From Panagrolaimus kolymaensis (taxonomy: Eukaryota > Nematoda > Chromadorea > Rhabditida > Panagrolaimidae), in the NCBI GenBank assembly GCA_028622995.1, contig JAJQJQ010000012.1:4030001-4094000 (forward strand): 64,000 nucleotides of DNA, read 5' to 3'. The stretch's first letter is position 1. The number at the start of each line of letters is the position of its first letter. Shown here piece by piece: positions 23,288 to 35,020 of the stretch. The translations under genes and the position numbers were made by a program. The notes under the pieces are model-generated. The model searched no databases. It was not told where the DNA came from and was given only the letters and a program-made list of their open reading frames with translations.

Positions 23288-23478
23288 AGGGACATAGCTA
23301 TTTCATGCCTTTTTTGAAATTTCGTTTGCGGGCACTGAAAGTTACACTTGGTAAGGCGCGTGTTTGAATTACCGTGTAAGACAGAAGTGACACGGTAATT
23401 CAAACACGCGCCGCCCCAACTGTTCCTATCAGCCCCAGTATCGAAATTTTTGAAAAGGCATGAAATAGCTATGTCCCT
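23288..23478. mobile_element. TTAA-flanked MITE with nested inner hairpin
   Basis: TTAA occurs at both ends (23284-23287 and 23479-23482). The terminal inverted repeats begin AGGGACATAGCTATTTCATG and extend about 26 bp exactly, then imperfectly. A second perfect inverted repeat lies in the interior: GGCGCGTGTTTGAATTACCG begins a 23-bp arm at 23355-23377 that matches 23390-23412, with a 12-bp spacer. There is no coding capacity. The TTAA duplication and AGG start are shared with elements at 8718 and 39013. Confidence 0.88.
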
Positions 23479-26104
23479 TTAAACCCCATTTTTAGTGTCA
23501 CTTTTTTCTTCCATTTTATCTTCAATTAACATAAACAACACACGAGCTTTCTCTTGTCTTTAGCGCTCCTTAAATTTTATTCATGAGGAGTTTGTTATCA
23601 TAAAAGTTTTTCTTTCAGTTCCGCGTTTTTACTTTGTTTGTGTTCGTTTATAAATATTTTTTACAAGTTTGGAAGTTGCTGATTTCGGGTTTAAAGCTAA
23701 ATTCAATTTTCACTCTTTAAAAAAATGGAAAAGGATATTATCATTGAGTGAACGTGTTTATTTTAAAGGCAGTTTTGCTTTCATCTGGGAGGGTTTTTAT
23801 TTCAAACAACAAAAAAAACACATCATCTTCAGAGAAATTGTTGAACAATTATTTTACTATCTCCGTTTTTGCAAGAATTCAAGATTTCTTCTTTAGAAAT
23901 TATCGTCATTCTTTTATTTGTTTTACTTTTTCGATTTTTGTAGCAAAAAAACTTCTTCCGTTTTTTAAAATTTTTTTTGGTGATTCTGCCATCTTTTTTT
24001 TGCATGCACAATTAAAAAACCTTTAATCCACTCTACCGTGTATCTGCTTTTTTTTATTTTAATATTAAACAAAAAAATTCTTTTTTTCGGTCGACTGAGT
24101 GATTGAAGCATCCCAAAAAGCTTTGTAAAAAATTGCTTTAACTATAAAAAAAAGAGTTGCGTGCGGAAGTTTGTCTAAAGCATATTTTGTTGGTTGTTAA
24201 AAATTTGGCTTCTTTTTTTATGAAAAGCAATGACCAAAAAACTTGACTAACTGACTGACTAAAAAGCTTTTTCACAATAAAAAAAGTTTTACATGTTTTT
24301 TTTAGAAAAATTATAGTAATAGGTGGATGCTGCAGTTAGTTACTTTGGCCTTTTATAATTCCTTCCCAAAATGATTGAGATAACTTTAGGAATAATTATT
24401 TTTGGTCAAAGACTTTCTTGGGTGTACTTTTCCATGCACATGCTTCTTGTTAACGACTTTTCTTAAAACTTTTGAAAAGCAACAACATTTAATCGGAAAT
24501 TAACCTTCAAATTGGAAAGGGCTTCTTCCATCACGTCCTTTGGGTTTTATGCATAGCATCAAATTTCACCCATTACTTTTAGAAAGTCAACACTCATTAA
24601 TTTCTTTCTTTCTCAATCTTTACTTTTTTTTACGATTTTTACGAGATGTCATAATTCCGGGGGCAAAAAAATCTTGTTAACACTTTTTTGTCTATAAAAA
24701 AACTTTGCAAATGAAGATCCTATTTCGAGGCACACATTATTAACTTTTGTTGCTTCTTCCTCTTTTCTTTTTTGGAAATGTGTCAAATTTTCTTTTCTCT
24801 GTTTATATTATTTTGACGACACATAGAAAAACAAAAACAAAAATAAAAAACATTGTATATTTTTTGATGCTCGCTCCTCTAACATTTATGAAAAAAAGTT
24901 AAGGTCATCTTTTCTTTATCCTTGGAAAAATAACAACTATCATGTTTTGGTATTTTTTTTATATTTCTTCTCGTCCTCATCATCCGTTGACATTTTTTTG
25001 TTGTTGCATAAATGAGAAAAGAGAGAATAAAATTCTGTAATACATAAAACATTAACTTTTCTTCTTCTTCTCATGCTTGCTAACATCTTACAAGAATCAA
25101 AGATGATTTTTTAAGATAAATTCTGAGAATAGAATAGGACTTTCCCGCCTAGTTTTTTATTTCTCATATTTTACTTTTGGTTTCACATGAAAGATAGTAA
25201 ACATAAAAACTCAAACCCCATTTACTATCATTATTTTTCTTGCAAATTTTTTTCAAAACGTGGTTTTCTTTTATCGTTTGTTTACTTTCATTTTTATTGG
25301 TTTCAAAAAATTATTTTCATTTCATTTAATTAAGTTTTTTAGTTTTTTTTGATAATTATTCTTAGGAATGTTTTTTAAACTCATCTCGCTCGTGAGTTTG
25401 CCTTTGCTAATATCTTTGGAATTTGCAAAACTCCTTTTATTTTCTTGAACCTCTGATCTCTTAGACTTCCGCAAAAAAAAAAAAAAAACATTCGAATATT
25501 TCCTTTAAACTCAATTATAAAAAGAAGCTGCAAAAAAAAGGTAAATATTTGTCTAATAATTATTTTTTTCACTGATGTGGCAAGGAGCCAGGCATTTCCA
25601 AGCAGCAATGGATGGATACTGTAAGTCCCAACAACATTCATAATCAAAGGGTTGTTGTTTTTTATTTTGCACATTTGAACAGGAAATTATTAATTGTATA
25701 CAATTCTTTTTTATTTACTACGAATAAAAAGCAACGTGGGAAAATAATAACTTTCATTTTACGAAGAACCTATTAATTTTGCTTGCTTCATGGAAGTTTA
25801 ACTTTCTTCTTCCGTGTTTCTTTTCTCCTCTTCTATTAAAGGCTGGCCCTTGATTGCTGTAGGCAGTGGTAAAAAATGCTTACAAACAAGGTTGTAAAAG
25901 ATTCTTTTTTGGCTTTTTTGGATCTTTTTTGTTTCCACATAAAAAAATTTTGCCTTTGTTTTAAAAAAATATCGAAAAAAGAGATTGGATTTTTTTGTCT
26001 GTGTTTTTCTTTCTTTCTTATTATTTACAACTATGAGTTTTTATGTTTGTGTTCCTCTATGTAGTTAAATATAGGAAAGTTAATAGGCTAATAGGCATTC
26101 AAAT

Positions 26105-26122
26105 AAGAGAGAGAGAGAGAGA
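26105..26122. repeat. GA dinucleotide microsatellite
   Basis: A short uninterrupted run of GA repeats in intergenic DNA. Confidence 0.85.
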
Positions 26123-28387
26123 GTTTACGATTTTGTCGTTAAAAAAAACTTTGGATGACGAGATTGCTTTTCAAAAAAAGAATGTTAATTGTTTTCGGAA
26201 GTTGGTTGGTTGGTGATGGTAATGGAGGGTTTAATAGCCGTAGAGAATCCATGCTTCCATATTATTCCAAATAGTTTAGGATCAGTTGAGAGATGCAGCT
26301 GTTGTTGCGTGGCATATTTTACTCCAATATTTAAAAACATAGGCTGCAAGCTTAGTTAATAGTTGCTAAAGGCATTAATTTTAAAGCTAGTTGCTTTTTC
26401 TGCAAAAAATGAAACAAACCATTTAAAAAACTTTTTTTGTGCATTTTTTATTAGTGTTACTTTTTCGTTTGCCATTTTGGTGGATGAGTGACGAAGTGTG
26501 CTGCTTGCTTCTTCTAATGGCAGTCGTTTTTTTTTTGTGTTTATTTTTTTTGGAAGTATGTGTGTGCCATTATTTAAAGTTTAAAAATAATATAAAAAAA
26601 AGATTAGCTTTGTCGTGATGATAACCAATCGACGAATATACAAATAGGAAAAATGCTGACACAAAGTTGTACAAATTGTTGAGGCTTAAAGGCTGGAATT
26701 AATAAATACTTTGTTGTTGGTGCTGTAGTCTCCCAAGAAAAAAACTTAAGCTTTTAGTACAAAGACTATGATTAAAAAGCCGATGGAATAAAGACACAAC
26801 TTTATTAAAAACTCTAAAATAGTCATTCTCATGTTTTCGTGGAATATGAAATACCACATTTTTGTGATGAGACGTTGTGTAAAACTCTTTCAATGGTCGG
26901 TCACACGTTGAATACGTCACATATTGTAACCGTCTTGAAAAACCTTTTGCTTTAATTCAATAAACAAGTGCTAGCGAACTTTTTATTCTTTCTTTTTTTC
27001 CAAAAACAAAATAATTAGGTGATCGGAAGATCTTTGTTTTATCCAGTTTGATTGGCACTTTTTTTACTTTCGATTGCATCTTTGTTTAAAATCATAAACA
27101 TCGGCTTTTTTGAAGAAAAAAAAAATTTTGCTTATTGATTCTTTAAATTTTTACTGTTTTGGTTTTTTATAAAATAAAAATAGCATCATCGAACGAACCC
27201 ACTTCCAAAATCTTCAACAAAATTGCATCAAAAACGTTTTTCAATTAGGTTGAATTGCTTTTTTTTCTTTCTATTTCGTTTTTTTGTTCTTCAATTTTGA
27301 CCTTTCTGGTTTTTAAAATGATTCTTATTTTTAATGCTAATTAAAAATTCCCCGCTTTCATTGGATTTTGGAACTCGGTTTACACGGAACTTTAATTCCC
27401 TCTAATCTTTGTCATTCACCATCGAGTTGAGATATTTGAAAAGTTTATTTTTTAACACATTAAAACATACATACTTCTTTTTTTCGTAGTTGTAAAGAAC
27501 TTTTTTCACGCCAAATTCAATCCAAAAGTTTTATTCTTCATCGATGAAAGAAAAAAACTATTAACTTTGAAAAAAAAATTTGGATGTTGTGTTAACTTTT
27601 TTTCATCAAACAAATGTTTTTTATTTGAAAAAAAGCCACATGTGTCAAAGCGGAGCGAATGAGAAAAAAAAGCATCCGTGAAATTTAACAAATTTTCTTT
27701 TGTCGCTTTCTTTTTCTTCTTTTTTTTGAACCTGAAGCCTTCCATTTATTTTTATCCTTCATCCCCAAAGGGCATTTAACGACAACACCTGTTCACAACC
27801 TTCCAAACGGCTGCAGCCAACAACAACAACCTTTTATTCCGTCACTATGTCAATGAATATATTTTTTTGATGTCTTTGTTTTTTTATATTTATTCTGGAT
27901 GTTAATGTGTTTTAAATGGGGATGAGATAAACATGAGGTTAAAATGTTTTTTCTTTGTCGGTAGAGAAAATTTGAAAGAAGAAAGCAAGTGTTTGATTGA
28001 AGCGACGTTGCAAAAGTGTGAAATTTATCTTTGAGGCGGAGACTTCATGGCTTTTATTTTGTTTATTTATTTAAGGAAAAATTTAACTTCATCGTCCTAA
28101 TTTCTAATAGTCTTTACTTATTACATCACTGCACATTTCCCTTGGTGATATTCGCACTATTCTGTCACAAAAGTGCTTCACTATATTTTTAGCCCAATAA
28201 TCTTACTATTTTTATTACAAAAAAAAGTAAACAATAATATTTTTAGTAGTTTTTTTGAATCAAATTATGTTATTTTTTAACACTTTTTTTAACATGTGCG
28301 TAATTTATTAAATTTTTCCCATTAATAGCTTTATTTTTCCATGGCTATGTTCTATGTTTATTTTTTGTTTTGTTTGAGAAGCCCAAC

Positions 28388-28478
28388 AAAACATGAAACC
28401 CATGAAATTCAAAGATTACTTTATTTTACCATATCCATTTTTTACGCGCTGCTCAAACACCATATGGGTTTCATGTTT
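28388..28478. repeat. Small inverted repeat, 15-bp arms
   Basis: AAACATGAAACCCAT at 28388-28403 is repeated in reverse complement at 28464-28478, with a loop of about 60 bp. It lies about 550 bp upstream of the GPCR start. It has no target duplication that I can see; origin is unknown. Confidence 0.6.
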
Positions 28479-29032
28479 GATTATGTATTTCGTTTTTGTT
28501 ACTTTTTTTTCTTTTTTTAATTAGTCCTCTTCTCTCAGAAATACTGAAATACTATCACAACTTTGTTTTGTTTTTGTTAAAATTTTATCCTTCTATGAAC
28601 AAGCATTTCCCTATCTTTCTTTGCTCCTTTAAAGTTTATCTTCTTTTTTCTTTCTTTTTTTTCTCGTTGAATCTCAAGTGTCAATATGCACTGGAAATAT
28701 GATATCAAATTTCAATGCAAAAAAAAAGAAAAAGCTAAAGAAAAAAAAAGATTTTTTTGCAACATTTGTGAAAAAAAGTTTATTCAACTTGCGCGAATTT
28801 TTTTTTTGCAAGCAACCTCGTGGTGGCTTGCTTTTATTTGTTATGGTTACTAATAGTTAATAGTTGAGTTTGATGTGATTTTACTTTGTTGAAGTAAGCT
28901 ACAGTAGTTTTATCATTAACTTATCGTGACCGGTTCCCAAACTCTGATAGTTCGCGATCTTTCAAGCATTTTATAATTTTATCCAATTCTTTTTTTCAGC
29001 TTCATAGCTATCAGAAAACAAAAGATATAATA

Positions 29033-30366
29033 ATGCCATCAAATTTATCTGCGGTATGCCTCACTGAGGCTCAAATGCGAATGCATGGAACTGAATTTGA
29101 AAAATATCTTCAACGTTATTTATTTCCATGTTTAGCTATTTTTGGTATTCTTGGAAATGCTTTAAATTTAACCGTATTATTAAATCGACGAATGCGAAGT
29201 CGAGCCAACACTTTTCTTGCAACTTTAGCTATTGCTGATATCGCATTTCTATCTTTGCTTTTACCCAATGTTCTCGCAAATTATCCCCTTTTTACATTTA
29301 ATTATTATTTTCGTTGGTTTTATTTACATACTAAAGTTCATTTATTATCTTTTGCAAATTGGTCTTCTGCTATTGCCATTTGGTAAGTTAGCATTTATGC
29401 TTTCATTTCGATGACTTGCATATCATATAATTTGTAGGTGTGTCATTGCTGTTTGTGCTGATCGACTTATTGGTATTCGACATCCTCTTTACATTCGCTC
29501 CCATGTTGCTGGGTATAAAATAAAGCTTTTAATTACTACAATTGTGATAGGTCCTGGGCTTTTTACTGCATATCAACATGTTGCATATAAATGTTTAGTT
29601 CGATCATATTGTAATGGAACTCAACTTTATTCTCGTTGTTTACCTGTAAATCAACCGTATGTTTCTTATTCTTGTTTTGAAACATTTTAGTTAAATTGTT
29701 TATTTTTAGTCGGTGGTTTGGAAATCAATCCAATCCGTATTCAGTTTCATTTCAACAATTTATTGATATAAGCACTTTATTAAATGTTGTTTTACTTATT
29801 ATTTGTCCAATTATTTTACTCACTGCTTTAAATATGTTATTGCTATGTGCATTAAGACAAAGATCGCATAATTTGCTTTTAAGAGGAGATGATATGGCAA
29901 AGTAAGAAACAACTACATGTCTTCAATTTTGATATAACTCGCTAAACTATTTTTCAGGCCATGTGTTGATGCCCTTAAACATCATAAAACTGAACAACGA
30001 GTTACTTTAACGGTTGCTTTGATTGTTACAATGTTTACTGTAACAAATGGTCCAAGTGCAATCGTGCATTTATTGCAAACAGTTTATGGCTCACAACATG
30101 AAAATTGGTACAATATCACACTGTTTTGCAGTGCATTGGTTATTTTTGGAAAAGCATCCAATTTTATTCTATTTTGCCTTTGCTCCAAACATTTTCGAAG
30201 TCGATTATTTAGTTTAGCTCAAAAAAAAGTTCATGAAAAATTGGGTAAATTTTTGCAACGAGAGAGATTTTATGATAAAAATGATCCAAGTTTTAGATAC
30301 GATATCTGTAAATGTATTAGATCGTCGACGTTCATCATACAATATCAATCGAAAATGTTCATATAA
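29033..30366 (+). CDS. Rhodopsin-class GPCR, peptide-receptor-like
   Basis: Exons 29033-29382, 29438-29656, 29710-29901 and 29958-30366 join in phase 2 throughout, giving 389 aa. TM1 carries the GN motif (ILGNALNLTVLL), TM2 carries LAIADIAFL, and the DRY position after TM3 reads ADRLIGIRHPLY. TM7 is FGKASNFILFCLCSKHFR, a variant of NPxxY seen in FMRFamide/myosuppressin-type receptors. It is expected to act at the plasma membrane as a neuropeptide receptor; ligand unknown. The C-terminus is odd. In the working frame it ends TFIIQYQSKMFI at 30366. The adjacent frame continues with a more tail-like sequence (LDRRRSSYNINRK to SRVSEQSLF, stop 30442). A small indel near 30290-30310 may have cut the tail. 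Confidence 0.85.
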
Positions 30367-30442
30367 TACAGCACCAAATCGAAAAGAAACCCCATCAAGG
30401 CCGCCAGTGATTTCTCGAGTATCAGAACAATCATTATTTTGA

Positions 30443-30986
30443 AACCTAAAAGCTTGCTTTACTTTTTTTGCTAATTTTTTTTATCATACCTCAAATTTTT
30501 ATAATCTTGCAATGGAAAAAATGATCTCTCTTTCATGTTCTTTCATCATCCCTCATCATCCTCCTCGGTTTTTTTATTTTTATTTTTAAAGAAAATATAC
30601 GATAATAAATGATAATAGAAAAGTTATTAAAAAGGCAGATTAAAGTTCTTTAAAACAATATGTTTTGCTTCTGCTTGAAAAATTTGGAAGTCGATAATTA
30701 AAAAATGAGCAAAAAAAATTATGATGAACTATGAAACTTTGGTATTAATGGAAGCCATGTCTTGAACAAACTTGCTTTCATCCAAATAAACAGAATCAGA
30801 AAACTTTAACGCTCGTCGAAGAAAAAGTTTTCAATGAAAGCAAAAATTTGTTATTTTTTCGATTTGTTTTAAAGAATTTTTACTTTGCTTTTTGAAACTA
30901 AGAAAAATGAAAGAAAAAGGTCGTTAAGGAATAAGCAAGAAAGCAAAATTAATTGTGTAAGCATGCATAAGAAAATTGGGCAGTAT
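30443..30986. other. Convergent intergenic region
   Basis: 3' flanks of two converging genes; AT-rich, no exon, RNA gene or repeat detected. Confidence 0.6.
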
Positions 30987-33645
30987 TTAGAAATGTGTGT
31001 TAATTGTATAAACTCGATTATCTTTATCTTCCATAAGCAATTCAGGTGCTTCAATAGTTTCAACAGGAGGAGCACTAGCTTCAGGTGATTTCCTAAAAGA
31101 TAAAAGTAAAGGATAATAATAGTCACTACAAAAAGGCAATATTGCATTCAAAAAAACATACAGCTTCGACTTACCTTGCTTCAGATTTATGATGACGTTG
31201 AGGTTTATCAATATGATAAGTTCCTTTGGGAATTAGTTTTTCTTTTTCTTTAGATTTTTTTGAAGAATGTTTTTTCTTTTTTGATTTTTTATTATCTGAA
31301 CTACTGCTTGAACTGGAGGAACTACTACTACTGCTGCTACTTGACGACGATGATGAAGTGGAGGAAGATGTGGAAGACGAAGATGTGCCTGATCGGCTGA
31401 AAGCAAATAGGAAGTTGTAATGATATTTGGGGCTTCTGTAGAATCTTTAAGCCCCAAAGGTGGTTGTTTTTTTTATAAAATACAAAAAGCTTTAACTTAC
31501 TGTTTAATTGAAACGGGTTTGGGTGGTGGAACTGGAAGTGGATCAGGATCAACTGCGGCAGCTAAAGCTTTAAGTTTTTGAACATCTTTTTCAAATGAAG
31601 TTGCGGGAGTTTCAATGAGCGGTTCTTTTTGAATTGGATGATCCGTTTGAACTTCAGCATCAGCATAACCTGAACGCTTTTTGGGTTGTGGTTTAGCAAC
31701 TTTAGAAGATTCGAGTAATGGCGGTGACATGGGAGTTGGAGGAATAATATTTGGAGTGCTTGGAGGTGATGATGGTGATTTTAAAAGATTAGCAGGTGAT
31801 GGTGTTTTAATTCGCGGAGGTGAAGCTGAATGAGCAGTGGCAGCGTGTAATGGTTGTCGAACAAGTTCATATGGAGTATAAATAATTGAATGCTCTTCTT
31901 TTTCAATTGGTGGCAAATCATAATGTGGCGAAGTAGGTTTTTCTATAGGTTTAATAGAATGAGAAGAACGAATGGAGTGAATAGAATGAACAGATTTTTC
32001 ACTTTCTGAATGTTTTCTTGATGAAGCTGAACTCAAATAAGCATAAATAGGAGCTTCATTAATTGGATCAGGTTGCAAAACATGTTGAATGTGTTCACGA
32101 GGTGGACTTGCGCGTGGGCTTGCAACAGGTCGATGGTGTTTTAAAATTGATGGAGAATATGGTTCCTTGTAAATGTTTTGTTGTTGATGTTGTTGTTGCT
32201 CCAAATCGGAATCATATGATCCAACTGTGGAGCTTGCTTGAAGTGGAACCGATGATTTTGGTGAATACTAAAAAAATATTTATTTTTTCCAACAAAAGAA
32301 AATTTTTTTATATACTCTTTGTGGCAATGTATTGCTTGGTGAGCTTACAGCTGATCTCGATCGCTTTTCCGTGGGTGATTCATATCGACGTGGTGTGGTT
32401 GTTCGCTGAGCAGTTAATGGGCGAGATGGTAAATCGAGGGTTGGATACATAACATCCCATTCATCTGGAGGAGCTTTATGAACTTTTTTTGCATTTTCAG
32501 TAAAATCAAAAGTGCTTATTGTTTCAATGCTTTGAGGTTTGGACCGTTGTTTAAAGCGACGAGGTTTTTGTGGAGCCGTGTTAAATTCCGAGTTGCTTGA
32601 TGATGACAAGGAAGAAGAGGAGGATGAACTGCTGCTACTTACTGAATGTCGTCGCGGAATGGGTTGCTGAGCCAACATGGGCGTGGAACTATGCAATTTC
32701 TTTTTGTCTTCATCTTTCTGTTTTTTCTTTGTTGGTTTATTTTCCTCCAATTGATCTACGGATCTTGCAAGTCCCGCATTGGTTGCCAATGTCATACTTA
32801 ATGGACTATCTGGCATTACCATAGGTGGATTATCCCAATATTCTTCCCATTCATTTCGAGGTTTAAAAGGAATTGGATAATATTTATGCAATGCAAGGGC
32901 GTCGTCTTTATGATTTGGCATGGGTGAAGGAACTTGAAGGCAAGTCAATGAAGCTGAGATTAAACGAACAATTGAAAACAATTCTTTCATGGAATCAACA
33001 CACAACCAAATTATATATGGTTTTGGTTGTTTTTTAATTAACTTTTCAGTTGAAATTGCCATAAAACATGAATGATGAATTTTAATATCATTTTTAGTTT
33101 CGGGTAAACTTCCAAATGTAACTGTGGTTGTACCGAAGCGAATCCTTTCAGCTACTTGGGCGACGGTGATCCTAGAAAAAAGTATGAAAAATAATTAATA
33201 ATCCTATTTTTTTTTAAATTTGGAAACGAAAGCTCAAAAGAAAGAATGTAAACAAAAATTATTTTTGATTGTTTAACAAAATTTTTAAATTTGCCGCAAA
33301 AAGAAAATGAGATGTTACGAAACTTTTCGAAAGACTAATAAAATCTTTCTTGCATATTTCCAGAAGCTTTTAGAACAAAATCAATTTGAACTTTTTTTAG
33401 TTTAAAAAAAATTTCTTTTCGTTTCTTTTTCTTTCGCGCACTTTTTTGATGGATATTTTTTAGTAAGTTATTTTTTTTTTGATAGCTTGGAATCCTTACT
33501 TTTCTTCAAGCATTTTTTTCGCGGTTCGATCTTTAAAAATTAAAATTGCTGGGCCATCTTGTTCATGAGCTAAAATTAACCAGCATTCTGCAAATTTGCC
33601 TTTGCCTAAGCAGCGTTGAACGGTAGTTTGTTTGAGAATCACCAT
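30987..33645 (-). CDS. Ser/Pro-rich protein with PH/PTB-like N-terminus
   Basis: Exons 33645-33500, 33171-32316, 32267-31501, 31396-31175 and 31092-30987 join in frame to 698 aa. The first 125 residues resemble a PH- or PTB-type fold in their pattern (CLGKGKFAECWLILAHEQ, AILIFKDRTAKKM, then IIWLCVDSMKELFSIVRLI ending as the C-terminal helix). The rest is disordered: two long serine runs, Pro-rich segments (SPPRIKTPSP, PPTPMSPP), His/Ser repeats (HSIHSIRSSHSIK) and a Lys-rich stretch near the C-terminus. The first exon follows an acceptor-like TTTTTTAG just upstream of ATG, so further 5' exons are possible. It could be a cytoplasmic scaffold; the family is not identified. Confidence 0.75.
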
Positions 33646-34280
33646 ACTTCTAAAAAACTAAAGTTAAGATTTTTTTAATTTTAAAGACATTAGAGGGGAA
33701 GTTTTTTAGTCAATCGCGTAAAGTCATGCACCTATGACGGATACCTATCAACAATGAGACATTTTTTTGCATTTTCATTTTTTCTCAAGCTTTAAATTTT
33801 TTTTTTATGATTCAACAATAAAGTCCATCCCTTTTCTTAGTCTTTCTCTATCAAATACAAATAATCATTATTACTAAAAGGTGTGGCAAACATTGTGTCA
33901 ATATGATTGCCGTTACTTCATCCATTTTTATGTTAGTCACGCCCGAGGGTTTTAGCATGAAAAAAGGCTGCAAAGTTATAAAAATCACTTTCCTAAAAAA
34001 AATTTATTACCCTTTTTTTGTATTATTTTGTCTAGAAATTTTTTTTGCTTTGCAAACAAAAATTCTTTCTTTTTTACTTTTATTCCTTTTGAAACAACTA
34101 TAATTTGAGAAAAAAATAAAAAAAGGAATTTATTAAGATTTTAAAAGCAATAAAATGTTTTGTTTACAATTGAAAGTTTGTTTTTTGCTCTTTTTTTTTA
34201 CTTTCAACAGCGCAACCAACAAGGAAGAGGATGAAAATAGAGCAAGTATGTACTTTTCTTTCCCACTAACTCTTCTCATA
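33646..34280. other. Intergenic, no gene seen
   Basis: AT-rich upstream region of the Ser/Pro-rich gene, ending at the first tRNA copy. No supported exon. A further upstream non-coding exon of the minus-strand gene could lie here. Confidence 0.55.
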
Positions 34281-34360
34281 GGCGAGATGGCCGAGTGGTC
34301 TAAGGCGCTGGTTTTAGTCACCAGTCCTCCGGGGCGTGGGTTCGAATCCCACTCTCGTCA
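34281..34360 (+). tRNA. tRNA-Leu (anticodon TAG), copy 1
   Basis: Acceptor GGCGAGA pairs with TCTCGTC (one G-T wobble), A discriminator, D-arm GCCGAGTGGTCTAAGGC, anticodon stem CTGGT/ACCAG, long variable arm and T-arm GTGGG/CCCAC with TTCGAAT. The loop TTTAGTC gives anticodon TAG, reading leucine CTA. Position 37, directly 3' of the anticodon, is T rather than the G that leucine tRNAs keep. Copy 2 has G at this site, so T is the derived state here. All stems are intact. Confidence 0.9.
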
Positions 34361-34650
34361 AATACTTTTTAGGTTTTTAAAACAGATTTATTACAACATT
34401 CAACAATTATAAAGTTTTTTCTAATGGTTTTACAACAAAAACGTTTTTTTGATCCAACAAAAAAAGCGAGGCCGAGTGGTCTAAGGCGCTGGTTTTAGGC
34501 ACCAGTCCTTCGGGGCGTGGGTTCGAATCCCACTCTCGTCAAATACTTTTTAGGTTTTTAAAACAGATTTATTACAACATTCAACAATTATAAAGTTTTT
34601 TCTAATGGTTTTACAACAAAAACGTTTTTTTGATCCAACAAAAAAAGCGA
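34289..34650. repeat. Tandem duplication of tRNA-Leu plus 3' flank
   Basis: Two units of about 181 bp. Each has the tRNA body followed by the same 3' flank up to GATCCAACAAAAAAAGCGA, at 34470 and 34650. The copies differ at two tRNA positions only; flanks look identical, so the event is recent. The breakpoint joins GCGA of the flank to GGCCGAG of the tRNA. Confidence 0.9.
34471..34541 (+). pseudogene. tRNA-Leu (TAG) copy 2, 5' end lost
   Basis: From CCGAGTGG onward it matches copy 1, but it has the conventional loop TTTAGGC with G37 and a TTCGG variable loop. The first eight bases of copy 1 (GGCGAGAT) are replaced by the flank AAAAAAAGCGA, so the 5' acceptor strand cannot form the seven-pair stem. 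It arose by tandem duplication starting inside the tRNA; the 3' flank (ATACTTTTTAGG and so on for about 110 bp) is duplicated with it. Confidence 0.85.
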
Positions 34651-35020
34651 TGAGACCAGAATAAACTAAACAGAATCAATTCGTTGCAAAACATTGTCAA
34701 ATTAATCCAGCTTCGATTTTCTTTTCAATCAATTCTGTAATGTCATTAAAAACAAACACCATAAGAAAATGCATTTTTTTGATGAACAAGAATATTTTAA
34801 GCAATACTTTGAAAATGGTTTTCAGAACTTCCATGTCGCTCAGCTGTTTTCTTATTAAATTACAAAAAGTTTTAGTTTGTTGAGTAAAGTTTAAAAAAAT
34901 AATTTTTATCTTTCACAAAATTGATAAAGTTTTGCCAAATCGACTTTTTTTGATTATTATTTTTTATAAAAGTTTTTATTAATTTAGAAAAAAAATATTT
35001 TAATGGATTTTTTAAGATTG
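34651..35020. other. Intergenic, no gene seen
   Basis: AT-rich 3' flank of the aminopeptidase gene; nothing further identified. Confidence 0.55.

Larger units (their letters stand above)
19020..29032. other. Ten-kilobase gene-poor tract
   Basis: Strongly AT-rich DNA with many poly-T and poly-A runs and no exon chain on either strand. The open frames here are short, rich in Phe/Lys from homopolymers, and lack splice context. It contains one TTAA-flanked MITE (23288-23478), a GA microsatellite (26105-26122) and a small inverted repeat (28388-28478). Since the GPCR start at 29033 is preceded by a good acceptor (TTTTTTCAG, ending about 29000), part of this tract may be a long 5' UTR intron of that gene. 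Confidence 0.6.
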
